Shown piece after piece: positions 7,904 through 17,489 of a DNA stretch of 64,000 nt. Made by a program: the position numbers and the translations under genes. This stretch comes from Bacillus sp. V3B (GTDB lineage Bacteria; Bacillota; Bacilli; Bacillales; Cytobacillaceae). The stretch's first letter is position 1. Each line of letters begins with the position of its first letter. Under the pieces are notes generated by a model. The model was given only the letters and a program-made list of their open reading frames with translations. It searched no databases and was not told the DNA's origin. Location: the NCBI RefSeq assembly GCF_024494465.1, contig NZ_JAETXM010000007.1, positions 1 through 64,000 of the forward strand, given 5' to 3'.

Positions 7904-9115
7904 ATGATGAATTTTGAATTAACTGAAGAACAACAAAGTGTACAAAAAATGGTGAGAAAGTTTGTCGATAAGGAAATTATCCCGTACATTCAAGAGTGGG
8001 ATCGTAATGGGGAATTTCAACCTGCTATTTTAAAAAAATTGGCGGACCTACAGTTGATGGGTGTTTGTATTCCGGAGGAGTACGGCGGAGCTGGCATGGA
8101 TTATAATACACTTGCCATTGTTTGTGCTGAATTAGAACGTGGTGATACAGCATATCGAACAGCAGTTTCTGTTCATACAGGCTTAAACAGTATGACGTTA
8201 TTGCAATGGGGAAATGAAGAGCAAAAACAAAAGTACTTAATACCTCAGGCAAAAGGGGAAAAGATTGGTGCGTTTGGTTTGACAGAACCGAATGCTGGAA
8301 GTGATGTAGCGGCAATGAAAACAACAGCACGAAGAGACGGAGATGCATATATTCTTAACGGTTCAAAAACATGGATTTCCTTATGTGATTATGCAGATAA
8401 TTTTCTGATTTTTGCGAAAACAGATCATGATGCAGGACACAAAGGGATTACTGCTTTCATCGTAGAACGTACATTTCCTGGAGTGGAAACAAAGGCAATC
8501 AAAGGGAAACTTGGGATTCGTGCAGGGAATACGGGTGAGGTCTTTTTAACAGATGTAAGAGTACCTGCAGAAAATATCTTCGGTGATGTAGGGGAAGGCT
8601 TTAAAATTGCCATGGCTGCGTTAGATAATGGACGTTTTACCGTTGCTGCAGGAGCTGTTGGTTTAATTGAAGCCAGTCTTGAAGCAAGTGTGAAATATTG
8701 TCATGAAAGAAAAACATTTGGAAAAGAAATCGGGAAACACCAGCTTGTTCAACAAATGATAGCGAAAATGAGTGCAAATCTTGAGATTTCTAAATTGCTC
8801 GTTTATAAGGCTGGCTGGTTGAAAAATCAAGGAGAACGCAACACAAAGGAAACGTCATTAGCGAAATGGATTTCTTGTAATGCAGCATTTGAGGCAGCAA
8901 ATGATGCAGTCCAAGTCCACGGTGCGTACGGTTACTCCGATGAATATCCAGTTGAACGTTTCCTTCGAAACTCTAAAGCACCTGTGATTTACGAGGGAAC
9001 AAGAGAGGTTCATACAGTCATGCAGGGTGAATATGCGCTGGGATATCGTAATGATAAGCCACTTCGTCAAATGCTGCCTGCATGGCCATTTGAGCAAGTT
9101 TCACTACAAAAATAA
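7904..9115 (+). CDS. Acyl-CoA dehydrogenase, glutaryl-CoA dehydrogenase-like
   Basis: A 403-aa FAD acyl-CoA dehydrogenase with the three usual domains: helical N-domain, AFGLTEPNAGSD FAD/substrate motif, and C-domain with VHGAYGYSDEYPVERFLRN. The catalytic base is Glu about 364 in IYEGTREVH. The sequence E78-LERGDTAY-R85-T places Glu and Arg seven residues apart, as in the Glu87/Arg94 pair that holds the distal carboxylate in glutaryl-CoA dehydrogenases, although Ser95 of that family is Thr here. I therefore favour glutaryl-CoA or another dicarboxyl-CoA as substrate. A plain short-chain acyl-CoA dehydrogenase remains possible. Last gene of the P1 operon, followed by a terminator. Confidence 0.8.
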   Translation: MMNFELTEEQQSVQKMVRKFVDKEIIPYIQEWDRNGEFQPAILKKLADLQLMGVCIPEEYGGAGMDYNTLAIVCAELERGDTAYRTAVSVHTGLNSMTLLQWGNEEQKQKYLIPQAKGEKIGAFGLTEPNAGSDVAAMKTTARRDGDAYILNGSKTWISLCDYADNFLIFAKTDHDAGHKGITAFIVERTFPGVETKAIKGKLGIRAGNTGEVFLTDVRVPAENIFGDVGEGFKIAMAALDNGRFTVAAGAVGLIEASLEASVKYCHERKTFGKEIGKHQLVQQMIAKMSANLEISKLLVYKAGWLKNQGERNTKETSLAKWISCNAAFEAANDAVQVHGAYGYSDEYPVERFLRNSKAPVIYEGTREVHTVMQGEYALGYRNDKPLRQMLPAWPFEQVSLQK

Positions 9116-9135
9116 AGAAAAGAAGACAACAAAAA

Positions 9136-9176
9136 AGGATCATACTCTTTCATTTCTTGTATGATCTTTCTTTGTC
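9136..9176 (+). terminator. Rho-independent terminator of the P1 operon
   Basis: AAAGGATCATAC pairs with GTATGATCTTT (one G-U pair), followed by a T-rich tract, 20 bp after the dehydrogenase stop codon. Confidence 0.75.
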
Positions 9177-9333
9177 TCTTATGAAGACTAGCCTATTATG
9201 AAAGTCTATCACTAATAATACTAGAAGAAATACATAGTAGTTCTTAACCAACTTGGAAGCGGTTTCTTTCATTATATGATAATTAGGTATATACTAATAA
9301 TTAAGAAAATTACGTTAACTAGGGGGAGCATAG

Positions 9334-9747
9334 ATGAGTTTAACCAACTCGGAACTGTTTATCGGGCAAACAGCTCGTTTGCAGCGAGTATTTACCGAAG
9401 CTGATGTTCAGCAATATAATGAATTAGCAAAAGATTTCAATCAAATATATCAACGAAGTGGTTGGAAGAAACGTTATTCCCAGCCAATTGTTCCCGCTCT
9501 GTTAGTAGAGGGTTTAATTACCCAAGTGATTTCCGATAAACTTCCGGGATGTGCCTGTGTATTGCTGCAAAAAGAACTGATCTATTATCATCCGGTACAT
9601 ATTGGAGATGCGATTACCACTGAATTGTTGATTATTGATATAAATCAGGAAAGAAACTGGGTTACGCAAAAGGTTATATGCTTCAATCAAAATGGAACCG
9701 AGGTTATTAAAGGACAAGTTGTCATTTTTGTTTTACCGGGAGGCTAA
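9334..9747 (+). CDS. MaoC-like hot-dog protein lacking the catalytic His
   Basis: A 137-aa hot-dog-fold protein related to (R)-specific enoyl-CoA hydratases ([37 protein letters not shown]). The usual D-x-N-P-x-H hydration motif is D34-F-N36-Q-I-Y39, so the general-base His is Tyr, and the following IAHG turn is replaced by IVPALL. Compare the canonical paralogue at 19781. It may bind acyl-CoA without hydrating it, perhaps acting as a sensor subunit. GGGGGAG precedes ATG 9334. The regulator follows after 4 bp, so the two are probably co-translated. Confidence 0.75.
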   Translation: MSLTNSELFIGQTARLQRVFTEADVQQYNELAKDFNQIYQRSGWKKRYSQPIVPALLVEGLITQVISDKLPGCACVLLQKELIYYHPVHIGDAITTELLIIDINQERNWVTQKVICFNQNGTEVIKGQVVIFVLPGG

Positions 9748-9751
9748 TGAT

Positions 9752-11056
9752 ATGGAGAAGACAATTCATTCAATAGAAGATTGGGGATACGTTGAAGTTG
9801 ATGAAAGCGGGAGACTGATGGACGCTAGCCCAGATTTTTGTGGGAATTTTTCGATAAATAAGGTTAATTGCTTAGGGGCTTCCATACATGATGTCATTCA
9901 CGGAATGTATGGAAGAAGACGTAAAAAAGTCTTCTTCGGAGTGATCTCTGAGATTAATTGTATCATTAGAGTGACGAAAAAGGGCCAAAAGGAGATTTAT
10001 CGGGTAATAGTCCGTGATGGCGATATCGAGCATTATGAAATGGTATCCTTTATGAACTCAATTGATATAGCGAAAATGAACAAAAAAAAGCCGTACCAAA
10101 ACAAATACAACTTTGAGGAAATAATCGGGGATAGCCTGGCAGTGAGGGAGGCTAAGGAATTAGCCACTCGAATTGCGACTAGTAATTCAACCGTGCTGCT
10201 GACTGGGGAAAGTGGGACGGGAAAGGAACTATTCGCTCAAGCGATACATGGTATAAGCACAAGGAAAAATAACCCTTTTATTGCCGTGAATTGTGCGGCC
10301 ATCCCTGGAGAATTATTTGAGTCTGAACTTTTTGGCTATGAACCGGGAGCATTTAGTGGGGCAAAAAAAGAAGGAAAGCCTGGGAAAATTGAATTAGCCA
10401 TGAATGGAACCCTTTTTCTTGATGAAATTTCAGAACTCCCTTATGAGGCACAAGGAAAGCTGCTCCGTGTCCTTCAGGAAAAAGAAGTTGAACGTGTCGG
10501 AGGAACTGTAAGTAAAAACATCGATATTCGTATTATTACAGCAACGAATCGTGACTTAGGAAAACTGGTTGAGGAAGGGAGGTTTAGGCAAGATTTATAC
10601 TATCGTCTATATGTCTTCGATTTAACCATTCCCTCACTTCGGGAAAGGAAAGAGGATCTTCTGCCATTAGCCCATTATTTTATCGATTACTTTAATGAGA
10701 GGTTTGATCTTGAAGTAAAATATATCGATTACAAGCTTCAAGATTGGATTTTGAACTATGACTGGCCAGGAAATGTTCGTGAATTAAGAGCCTTTATTGA
10801 GCGGGGAATGAATATTGTAGATGGAGATACTCTTTCAATGGATGATATCTATTTTTCACGCCAGGCGGTGAACAATCGAACAACTAGGGTAACGACATCT
10901 CTGCAAAGTTTGGAGGAAGAAGTGAGAAATGCAGAGATAAACGCAATTCAACGAGCTTTACATGAAGCAAATGGCGATCGATCACTAGCGGCCCAAAAAC
11001 TAAAAATACATATTGCTAGCTTGTATCGAAAAATCGCCAAGTACAATCTGAAATAA
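9752..11056 (+). CDS. Sigma-54-dependent transcriptional activator (AAA+, Fis-type HTH)
   Basis: Start ATG 9752 ([20 protein letters not shown]) follows GGGAGGCTAATGAT; an upstream in-frame ATG at 9692 lies inside the previous gene. Residues 1-110 form a PAS-like sensor ([19 protein letters not shown]). The AAA+ domain has Walker A GESGTGKE (about 152-159), the sigma-54 loop GAFSGA (about 199-204; the family usually has GAFTGA), Walker B GTLFLDE (about 219-225) and [10 protein letters not shown]. The C-terminus is a Fis-type HTH ([21 protein letters not shown]). It probably binds the five TTCGCAA/TTGCGAA enhancers in this window. No sigma-54 promoter was seen for the gene itself. Confidence 0.93.
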   Translation: MEKTIHSIEDWGYVEVDESGRLMDASPDFCGNFSINKVNCLGASIHDVIHGMYGRRRKKVFFGVISEINCIIRVTKKGQKEIYRVIVRDGDIEHYEMVSFMNSIDIAKMNKKKPYQNKYNFEEIIGDSLAVREAKELATRIATSNSTVLLTGESGTGKELFAQAIHGISTRKNNPFIAVNCAAIPGELFESELFGYEPGAFSGAKKEGKPGKIELAMNGTLFLDEISELPYEAQGKLLRVLQEKEVERVGGTVSKNIDIRIITATNRDLGKLVEEGRFRQDLYYRLYVFDLTIPSLRERKEDLLPLAHYFIDYFNERFDLEVKYIDYKLQDWILNYDWPGNVRELRAFIERGMNIVDGDTLSMDDIYFSRQAVNNRTTRVTTSLQSLEEEVRNAEINAIQRALHEANGDRSLAAQKLKIHIASLYRKIAKYNLK

Positions 11057-11062
11057 TTCCTT

Positions 11063-11114
11063 AAATAGGGCAGTCCAGAAAATCGTATTATCGACTTTCT
11101 GGACTGCCCTATTT
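11063..11114 (+). terminator. Strong terminator after the activator gene
   Basis: A perfect 19-bp stem (AAATAGGGCAGTCCAGAAA and its complement) with a 14-base loop. The arm ends in ATTT, immediately after the activator stop codon. Confidence 0.85.
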
Positions 11115-11449
11115 ACATTCAAAATAGCAAACATAAGCACCGACCAAAGTTCCGATTTCTTCAAAAGGGAATGATCAAGCAGGGATAGTGCCCATTCAAA
11201 CTCCTACTTCCATCAAACGGGCATTATTATCTTGAATAGTCCCCGACTTCCTATATATAAAGTTGTACAGAAAGTTAATTTACCCAACATTTCTAAACCC
11301 CTTTTTATTCTTTATTAATCAACTCCACAAAAAGACCTTTATTTTTAAGTACTTATCAAACATTCCCATTCTTGTATCAGAATGTGTAGCTTTATAAGAG
11401 AAAGTTTCGGTAATAAGGATGTCGATTTTATCCTTTTTTGCATAAATGA
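11115..11449. other. Intergenic region upstream of the ali operon
   Basis: About 335 bp without a reading frame. A modest hairpin near 11189-11225 (TGCCC/GGGCA arms) is the only structure I see before the enhancer. Confidence 0.4.
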
Positions 11450-11483
11450 TTCTCAAATGCGCAAAAGATTATCAATTTTGCGA
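11450..11483 (+). promoter_or_regulatory. Enhancer (UAS2) for sigma-54 activator
   Basis: TTCTCAA, GCGCAA, then ATTATC and TTTTGCGA in the same 34-bp register as UAS1, ending 41 bp before the -24 element of P2. The first half-site is the least conserved of the set. Confidence 0.75.
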
Positions 11484-11523
11484 TAATTCTGTAATTATAT
11501 TGCTTATTTTACAAGGATACTTG

Positions 11524-11540
11524 TTGGCACGGAACTTGCA
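11524..11540 (+). promoter_or_regulatory. Sigma-54 promoter P2
   Basis: TTGGCACGGAACTTGCA is a near-perfect -24/-12 sequence 30 bp upstream of the first gene of the ring-cleavage operon. Confidence 0.92.
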
Positions 11541-11569
11541 AATATAGATAAGTGAAAGGAGGAATTATA

Positions 11570-12748
11570 TTGTTGAATTTTTCATTTACAGAAGAACAGG
11601 AATATTTTCGAAAGATGCTAAAGGAATTTGCTAAGGAGGAGCTATTACCAAACTATACAAAGTGGGACAGAGAAGGGATCACACCAAAACATTTATGGAA
11701 GAAGCTTGGTGAACTAGGTGTTAATGGCCTTCGAATTCCAGTTGAATATGGCGGAAGCGGTGCCGATTGTGTAACCACTGGAATTGCCGCTGAAGAAATT
11801 GGCAGGGGAGACTTTAATCTGACCTATGCCGTTATGTTGAATGCGTTAATCGGTGAAATCATTAATAAACATGCCCGTGAGGAATTGAAACAGGACTGGC
11901 TTCCGAAAATTTCTAGTGGAGATAGAATCGTCGGGATTGCCATTACCGAGCCAACGGCCGGAACAGACGCTGGTGGAATTCGAACCACTGCTGTACGTAC
12001 TGCAAATGGATATGTCCTGAACGGAGAAAAGTCTGGTATTAGCGTCGCTACAGCGGCAGATGCCTTTCTTGTATTTGCTAAAACAGATCCAGAGTTGGGG
12101 AACCGTGGAATCAGCGCCTTTATCGTTCCTGCGGATCTGCCAGGAGTAGAGTGTAAAGGCTATGAGGATTTGGGCAATATTCCGATTGGCCGCGGATCGG
12201 TTTATTTATCCAATGTTGAGGTGGCTGAGGAGAACTTGATTGGTCTTGAAAACAAAGGATTTTCCCAAGTCATGAATGGGTTTGATCTTAGTCGTCTGCT
12301 AATCGGCTTGCAATGTGTAGGGGCCGCTTCGCAAAGTCTAGACGAGACGATTGAACATGTTAAAATACGAAGCTCCTTTGGAAAGCCGCTTGCTACTTAT
12401 CAAGGAGTTTCCTTCCCGATTGTCACTTACTATACTCATTTAGAGTTTGTGAAATGGCAGGCCTATCGAGGACTATGGCTTCGTGATCAAGGATTGCCAC
12501 ACTCCAAGGAATCCGCTTCTGTGAAATGGCTAGGCCCGAAATACGGCCAGGAAGCGATTCATGAATGTCTTCTGTTTAACGGGCACTACGCCTATACAAA
12601 GGAAATGCCTCACGAACAACGTTTACGTGATGTCATTGGTTTAGAAATCGGAGATGGAACGGCACAAGCCAACATGATGGTCATCGCGAAGGATATCATC
12701 GGAAAAGAATATAAATCTACTAATCATTTAGTGGCTGCCAAAAACTGA
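11570..12748 (+). CDS. aliB: Probable cyclohexanecarboxyl-CoA dehydrogenase (copy 1)
   Basis: A 392-aa acyl-CoA dehydrogenase. The start is TTG 11570 after AAAGGAGGAATTATA; this gives the same length as the ATG-started copy at 24810. The FAD motif is AITEPTAGTDAGG. At the site of the usual catalytic YEGT the protein reads IGDGTAQ, so the base at about residue 362 is Asp, not Glu. From memory, Asp bases are reported in alicyclic acyl-CoA dehydrogenases. With BadI, AliA, BadH and BadK homologues downstream, AliB-type oxidation of cyclohexanecarboxyl-CoA to the 1-ene is the best call. First gene after P2. Confidence 0.75.
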   Translation: MLNFSFTEEQEYFRKMLKEFAKEELLPNYTKWDREGITPKHLWKKLGELGVNGLRIPVEYGGSGADCVTTGIAAEEIGRGDFNLTYAVMLNALIGEIINKHAREELKQDWLPKISSGDRIVGIAITEPTAGTDAGGIRTTAVRTANGYVLNGEKSGISVATAADAFLVFAKTDPELGNRGISAFIVPADLPGVECKGYEDLGNIPIGRGSVYLSNVEVAEENLIGLENKGFSQVMNGFDLSRLLIGLQCVGAASQSLDETIEHVKIRSSFGKPLATYQGVSFPIVTYYTHLEFVKWQAYRGLWLRDQGLPHSKESASVKWLGPKYGQEAIHECLLFNGHYAYTKEMPHEQRLRDVIGLEIGDGTAQANMMVIAKDIIGKEYKSTNHLVAAKN

Positions 12749-12835
12749 AGCTGATGAATATGGAAGAGTGGAGAATCAGCATCAACTTTTACAAAGACTG
12801 AAGAAGATATAACAAAGAAACCGGAGGTATGCAAA

Positions 12836-13636
12836 ATGGAACTAACTGATGTTTTGTATGAAAAAACGAATGGAATGGCAAAGATTACGATTAATCGTCC
12901 TCAAGCTTACAATGCTTTTACAGGACGTACGATTAAAGAGTTAATTTGGTCTTTCCGCGATGCGTGGGATGATAACCAAATTGGTGTTGTCATTTTAACA
13001 GGTGCTGGCCCGAAAGCATTTTGTACAGGAGGTGATCAAAAAGAAAAAGGTGATGAGGGAGGTTACGATTATAACGGTGGATTAGGAGGCGGTATCGGTC
13101 TTGAAATTGAGACATTGCACCAAACCATCCGCAATATTCCAAAACCGGTTGTTGCCGCAGTGAATGGATATGCGATTGGAGGCGGGCATGTCTTACATGT
13201 TATCTGTGATTTGACGATTGCTTCAGAAAACGCCAAATTTGGACAAGCCGGACCAAAAGTTGGAAGCTATGATGCTGGTTTTGGATCCACTTATTTGGCA
13301 AGGGTCGTTGGAGAAAAGAAAGCAAGAGAAATTTGGTACTTATGTGAGCAATATACTGCTCAAGAAGCAAAAGAAATGGGGCTTGTCAATAAAATAGTCC
13401 CTGCTGACCAGCTGCAAGAGGCAGCAGAAGAGTGGGCTACTAAGATTCTAGCGAAAAGTCCAACTGCACTCAAAATGCTTAAATACTCATTTAATGCAGA
13501 CAGTGCGCATATCCAAGGGATTTCACAACTCGCAATGGGCAGTCTAGCCATGTTTTATAACACGGATGAATCTGGCGAGGGGATGAATGCTTTTCTTGAA
13601 AAAAGACCAGTAGATTTTAGCAAATTTAGAAAATAA
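12836..13636 (+). CDS. badI: BadI-like 2-ketocyclohexanecarboxyl-CoA hydrolase
   Basis: A 266-aa crotonase-superfamily protein of the BadI/MenB branch. Diagnostic stretches are FCTGGDQKEKGDEGGYDYNG, then GGIGLEIETLHQTIRNIPKP, AAVNGYAIGGGHVLHVICDL, and FGQAGPKVGSYDAGFGSTYL followed by ARVVGEKKAREIWYLC. BadI hydrolyses the ring of 2-ketocyclohexane-1-carboxyl-CoA to pimeloyl-CoA. MenB shares this fold, but no menaquinone genes are adjacent and the neighbours are AliA/AliB/BadH types, so BadI is favoured. GGAGGTATGCAAA precedes the ATG. This gene is the strongest pointer to alicyclic ring cleavage. Confidence 0.82.
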   Translation: MELTDVLYEKTNGMAKITINRPQAYNAFTGRTIKELIWSFRDAWDDNQIGVVILTGAGPKAFCTGGDQKEKGDEGGYDYNGGLGGGIGLEIETLHQTIRNIPKPVVAAVNGYAIGGGHVLHVICDLTIASENAKFGQAGPKVGSYDAGFGSTYLARVVGEKKAREIWYLCEQYTAQEAKEMGLVNKIVPADQLQEAAEEWATKILAKSPTALKMLKYSFNADSAHIQGISQLAMGSLAMFYNTDESGEGMNAFLEKRPVDFSKFRK

Positions 13637-13643
13637 CCAGGAG

Positions 13644-15296
13644 ATGATGAGGCCCGTGAAATTAGAAACGATTTTGATTCCTGAATATGTAGAAAAATAT
13701 CAATCCGTTTGGCCCAATAAAACCATTCTCGATTACTTAAATGATGCCATTGCAACATATCCAGACAAGCTCGCCATTATTGATAAAAAGAGCCGTTATA
13801 CGTATCGTGAGCTCGGAAAATTGATTGACCGCGTTGCTTTGGGTCTGTTGGAATTAGGTCTTGGCAAAGGGGATGTCATCTCCATTCAGCTGCCTAACTG
13901 GAATGAATTTATTATTCTTCACTATGCAGCGACAAGAATTGGGGCTATTACGAATCCACTGATTCCTATTTATCGTGATCGTGAAATTGGTTATATGGTA
14001 GGAATGGCTGAAACGAAAATGTTGATTATTCCCGATACATTTCGCGGGTTTGATTATCCAGCCATGATTGATAGACTTTCCCATCAATGGTCATCCCTTA
14101 AACATGTTTATGTGGTTGGCGATCATGTACCCTATCATATGAAACCGCTCGCATTATTGTTTGATAAACCGTGGGAAGAAATTTGCGATCCAGCGGTATT
14201 AGAGGAAATCACTCATGATCCAAATGATGTGACTGAAATTATTTTCACCTCTGGAACAACGGGAAATCCAAAAGGAGTCATGCATACACATAATACCATT
14301 TGTGTCTCAACCAATTACTGGGTTGATCATTTGCAATTAACCTCTGACGACGTCATGTTCATGGCCTCGACCTTTGCTCACCAAACTGGTTTTGGCTATG
14401 GGGTAAGGCTCCCTACTACGATTGGCGGAACGGGCGTTTATCAAGATGTTTGGAACCCGTTAGAGTTTATTGAACTCATTGAGGAGGAAGGGATTACGTT
14501 TACAGCTGGGGCGACCCCATTCCTGCAGGATACCATGCAATTGGAAGGGCTTGAAAGTCGTAACATTGATTCACTAAGAGTATTCGCAGCTATGGGGGCG
14601 CCGATTCCGATGGCATTGGTAAAAGAAGCTTCCCAAAAAGTGAATTTTGCGATTCTTTCCGGCTGGGGTTCAACGGAATGTGGTCTCGTTACTTTAACAA
14701 AGCTTGACGATCCCGAAGAAAAGCTGTCAGGTACTGATGGTGTAGCGCTTGATAGTATGGAAGTAATGGTGATTGATCCGAACGGAAACCCTTGTCCACC
14801 TAATCAGGAAGGAGACCTTCTTAGCAGAGGACCGGCCCTATTTGTTGGCTATTTGAAAAATCTCCAAGGGACCATGTCTGAGTATCAGAATGAATGGTTT
14901 TTCACGGGAGATCGCGCGTACATGGATGAAGACGGTTACATTCGGATATCAGGGCGAAATAAAGATATTATCATTCGTGGCGGTGAAAATATCCCTGTCG
15001 TTTATATTGAAAATATCTTGTATGAACATAAGAACATATTGGATGCGCAGCTAATCGCATTGCCTGATCCAAGACTGCAAGAGAAGGCATGTGCTGTTAT
15101 TAGCATGAAACCTGGGAAGGCACCTCTTAGTTTTTCAGAACTACAAGAATACCTTAAAGAAAAAGGGGTCGCTAAGCAATATTGGCCAGAGTATCTGGAA
15201 ATTGTTGAGGAGTTCCCAAGAACTCCTAGTGGAAAAATTCAAAAGTTCCGCCTGAGAGAACAGATTCTCCAGCTCAATGAACAGAAACAAAATTAA
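13644..15296 (+). CDS. aliA: AliA-like cyclohexanecarboxylate-CoA ligase
   Basis: A 550-aa ATP-dependent, AMP-forming acyl-CoA synthetase. It shows the P-loop IIFTSGTTGNPKGVMHTHNT, the GWGSTECGL adenine region, GDRAYMDEDGYIRISGRNKD, the hinge, and PRTPSGKIQKFRLRE with the catalytic Lys. The N-terminal half (SIQLPNWNEFIILHYAATRI, TFRGFDYPAM) resembles cyclohexanecarboxylate-CoA ligases. It would activate the free acid in the cytoplasm. The start is uncertain: ATG 13644, ATG 13647 or GTG 13656; the GTG is better spaced from CAGGAG. It begins 8 bp after badI. Confidence 0.82.
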   Translation: MMRPVKLETILIPEYVEKYQSVWPNKTILDYLNDAIATYPDKLAIIDKKSRYTYRELGKLIDRVALGLLELGLGKGDVISIQLPNWNEFIILHYAATRIGAITNPLIPIYRDREIGYMVGMAETKMLIIPDTFRGFDYPAMIDRLSHQWSSLKHVYVVGDHVPYHMKPLALLFDKPWEEICDPAVLEEITHDPNDVTEIIFTSGTTGNPKGVMHTHNTICVSTNYWVDHLQLTSDDVMFMASTFAHQTGFGYGVRLPTTIGGTGVYQDVWNPLEFIELIEEEGITFTAGATPFLQDTMQLEGLESRNIDSLRVFAAMGAPIPMALVKEASQKVNFAILSGWGSTECGLVTLTKLDDPEEKLSGTDGVALDSMEVMVIDPNGNPCPPNQEGDLLSRGPALFVGYLKNLQGTMSEYQNEWFFTGDRAYMDEDGYIRISGRNKDIIIRGGENIPVVYIENILYEHKNILDAQLIALPDPRLQEKACAVISMKPGKAPLSFSELQEYLKEKGVAKQYWPEYLEIVEEFPRTPSGKIQKFRLREQILQLNEQKQN

Positions 15297-15362
15297 TAAA
15301 TTGATAGATTCATATCATATTCAAATTTCATCATTTAACTAAGAAAACGGAGGGAAATAATT

Positions 15363-16112
15363 ATGACAAAAAAAGTAGCTTTTATTACTGGAGCAGGACG
15401 TGGAATTGGAAGAGAGATTGCTAGAACATTAGCTTCTAGAGGAATGGAGATTATTGTAACCGATGTCAATCTTGATAATGCAAATGAAACGGTTTCCATT
15501 GTGGAAAAAGAGGGTGGAAAAGGGGTTGCGGTTTATTGCGACGTGACAAAGTTAGAAAGTGTTCAGGAAGCAGCCGCAGCCGCAGTTAGCCATTTTGGAA
15601 AAATTGATATACTCGTGAACAACGCTGGATGGGATAAGGTTGAGCCATTTTTGAAAAGTGAACCGGACACATGGAAGAGAATTATGGATATTAACATAAT
15701 GGGTCAAATTCACACTTGTAAAGAAATTCTACCTATTATGATCGAAAATGGTGGTCACGGCAAAGTGGTCAATATTGCCTCTGATTCTGGAAGAGTGGGT
15801 TCAAGCGGTGAAGCGGTTTACTCGGCTGCTAAAGGTGGCGTCATTGCTTTCACGAAAACGATCGCACGAGAAATGGCAAGACATAAGATCAATGTTAATT
15901 GTATTGCACCAGGACCAAGTAATACGCCTCTTTTCGAAGAAATTGGTTCTTATAATGAAGGGATTGCAGCAGCACTTGAAAAAGCCATTCCATTTAGACG
16001 TTTAGCACAGCCTAGTGATATCGCTAATGGGGTCGCATTCCTTGCGTCAGAAGAAGCAGATTATGTAACAGGTCAAACCATTTCAGTGAGTGGCGGATTA
16101 GTCATGGCTTAA
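15363..16112 (+). CDS. badH: BadH-like 2-hydroxycyclohexanecarboxyl-CoA dehydrogenase (SDR)
   Basis: A 249-aa short-chain dehydrogenase with NAD motif TGAGRGIG (residues 10-17), D60, NNAG and the catalytic set S140/Y153/K157. BadH-like stretches are NNAGWDKVEPFLKSEPDTWK, NIASDSGRVGSSGEAVYSAA and CIAPGPSNTPL. It would oxidise the 2-hydroxy ring to the 2-keto substrate of BadI. ACGGAGGG lies 10 bp before the ATG. A 66-bp gap separates it from aliA, within the same operon. Confidence 0.82.
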   Translation: MTKKVAFITGAGRGIGREIARTLASRGMEIIVTDVNLDNANETVSIVEKEGGKGVAVYCDVTKLESVQEAAAAAVSHFGKIDILVNNAGWDKVEPFLKSEPDTWKRIMDINIMGQIHTCKEILPIMIENGGHGKVVNIASDSGRVGSSGEAVYSAAKGGVIAFTKTIAREMARHKINVNCIAPGPSNTPLFEEIGSYNEGIAAALEKAIPFRRLAQPSDIANGVAFLASEEADYVTGQTISVSGGLVMA

Positions 16113-16168
16113 TGATAGTAGAAAACAAACCTTCAATTTCATGAATAGATGGGGAAGGAAAGAACTTG

Positions 16169-16242
16169 CCCCTCTTCTCACAAGCTGTATCAGATGATGG
16201 GTACTGGTTCCGTTAAAATCGTGCAGCTTGTGAGAGAGAGGG
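16169..16242 (+). other. Intercistronic hairpin
   Basis: CCCCTCTTCTCACAAGCTG pairs with CAGCTTGTGAGAGAGAGGG across a loop of about 36 bases. There is no U-tract, so mRNA processing or stabilisation, rather than termination, is likely. Confidence 0.45.
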
Positions 16243-16326
16243 ACAAATGTAATCTTGGCTATTGTGGCTACTACCGGCTTTATTTAAGGAAACGTGCACA
16301 CCATTCAGGAAAGGAACGTGAGGCAA

Positions 16327-17475
16327 ATGATACAAACTCTACCAAAAGATATCCAACATTTAAAACAAGGAATTCGCGAGTTTATTGATCATGAAGTAGA
16401 ACCACATGCCATGTTAATTGAGGAAACGGACGAGATCCCTCAAAGTATTATGGAAAAATCCAAGGAAATGGGCTTATTTGCCCTTAGTATTCCAGAAGAA
16501 TACGGCGGGTTAGGGATTGGAATGGTTGGGAAATGTGCTGTCTTAGAGGAAGTCGGCAGAACCCATAATGGCTATACAACGGTCATTGGAGGTCATACCG
16601 GAATTGGCGGCGTTGGAATCGTGGAGATGGGAAATGAAGAACAAAAGCAGAAATACTTGCCGAAAATGGCGAGCGGGGAAAGCATTGGTGCCTTTGCTTT
16701 AACAGAGCCAAGTGCCGGCTCCCAGGCAACCAACTTGAAAACAACGGCGGTACGAAAAGGCGACCGTTACATCTTAAACGGATCGAAGTGCTATATAACA
16801 AATGCCGGAATTGCCGATGTATTCACGGTGATGGCGGTAACCGATCCGTCTAAAGGAGCAAAAGGCATTACTTCTTTTATTGTCGAAAAGGATTTCCCAG
16901 GCTTTAAGTTGGGCAATAAAGAGAAGAAAATGGGCCTTCATGGGTCGCATACTTGGGAGATTTTCTTCGAAGATTGCCAAGTTCCGGTTGAGAACATGTT
17001 AGGCGAAGAAGGACAAGGCTATGTGAACGCTTTGAAAATTCTAGCGAACGGACGGGCAGGAATGGCTGCCAGAAATTTGGGTTCCGCCGATAAATTGTTA
17101 GAAATGTCGCTTGATTATGCACATATGCGGATCCAGTTTGGCAAACCGATTTTTGAACAGCAAATCATTCAACACTACTTGGCTGAAATGGCAACAGAGG
17201 TTGAAGCGCTTCGTGCCTTTACTTATCACGTTGCCAATATGGTAGATCAAAATAAGAACGTGATTAAAGAAGCCTCCATGGTCAAATTGCTTGGCTCTGA
17301 AACCTATAATCGTGTAGCGGATAAAGCAGTCCAAATTCATGGGGGAATGGGCTACATTTCGGAGTATCCAATTGAACGTTTTTACCGTGATGCCCGAATT
17401 ACGAGAATTTACGAAGGAACCTCTGAAATCCAAAAGAATATTATCGCGGCCCAATTACATCGGAAATATCAATAA
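16327..17475 (+). CDS. Acyl-CoA dehydrogenase (copy 1 of a second pair)
   Basis: A 382-aa acyl-CoA dehydrogenase. Start ATG 16327 (MIQTLPKDIQHLKQ) after AAGGAACGTGAGGCAA matches the length of the copy at 28204. The FAD motif is AFALTEPSAGSQA, and the C-domain VQIHGGMGYISEYPIERFYR is followed by Glu about 363 in IYEGTSEIQ, the canonical base. It may act on pimeloyl-CoA or another ring-opened intermediate, leaving the first oxidation to AliB. This is inferred from context, since sequence alone does not fix chain length. Confidence 0.85.
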   Translation: MIQTLPKDIQHLKQGIREFIDHEVEPHAMLIEETDEIPQSIMEKSKEMGLFALSIPEEYGGLGIGMVGKCAVLEEVGRTHNGYTTVIGGHTGIGGVGIVEMGNEEQKQKYLPKMASGESIGAFALTEPSAGSQATNLKTTAVRKGDRYILNGSKCYITNAGIADVFTVMAVTDPSKGAKGITSFIVEKDFPGFKLGNKEKKMGLHGSHTWEIFFEDCQVPVENMLGEEGQGYVNALKILANGRAGMAARNLGSADKLLEMSLDYAHMRIQFGKPIFEQQIIQHYLAEMATEVEALRAFTYHVANMVDQNKNVIKEASMVKLLGSETYNRVADKAVQIHGGMGYISEYPIERFYRDARITRIYEGTSEIQKNIIAAQLHRKYQ

Positions 17476-17489
17476 AGGAGGAGTTTATC

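Noticed and set aside
12836-13636. Naphthoate synthase MenB
   Set aside because: It shares the fold, but the operon holds AliA/AliB/BadH-type genes and no men genes, so BadI is the better call.
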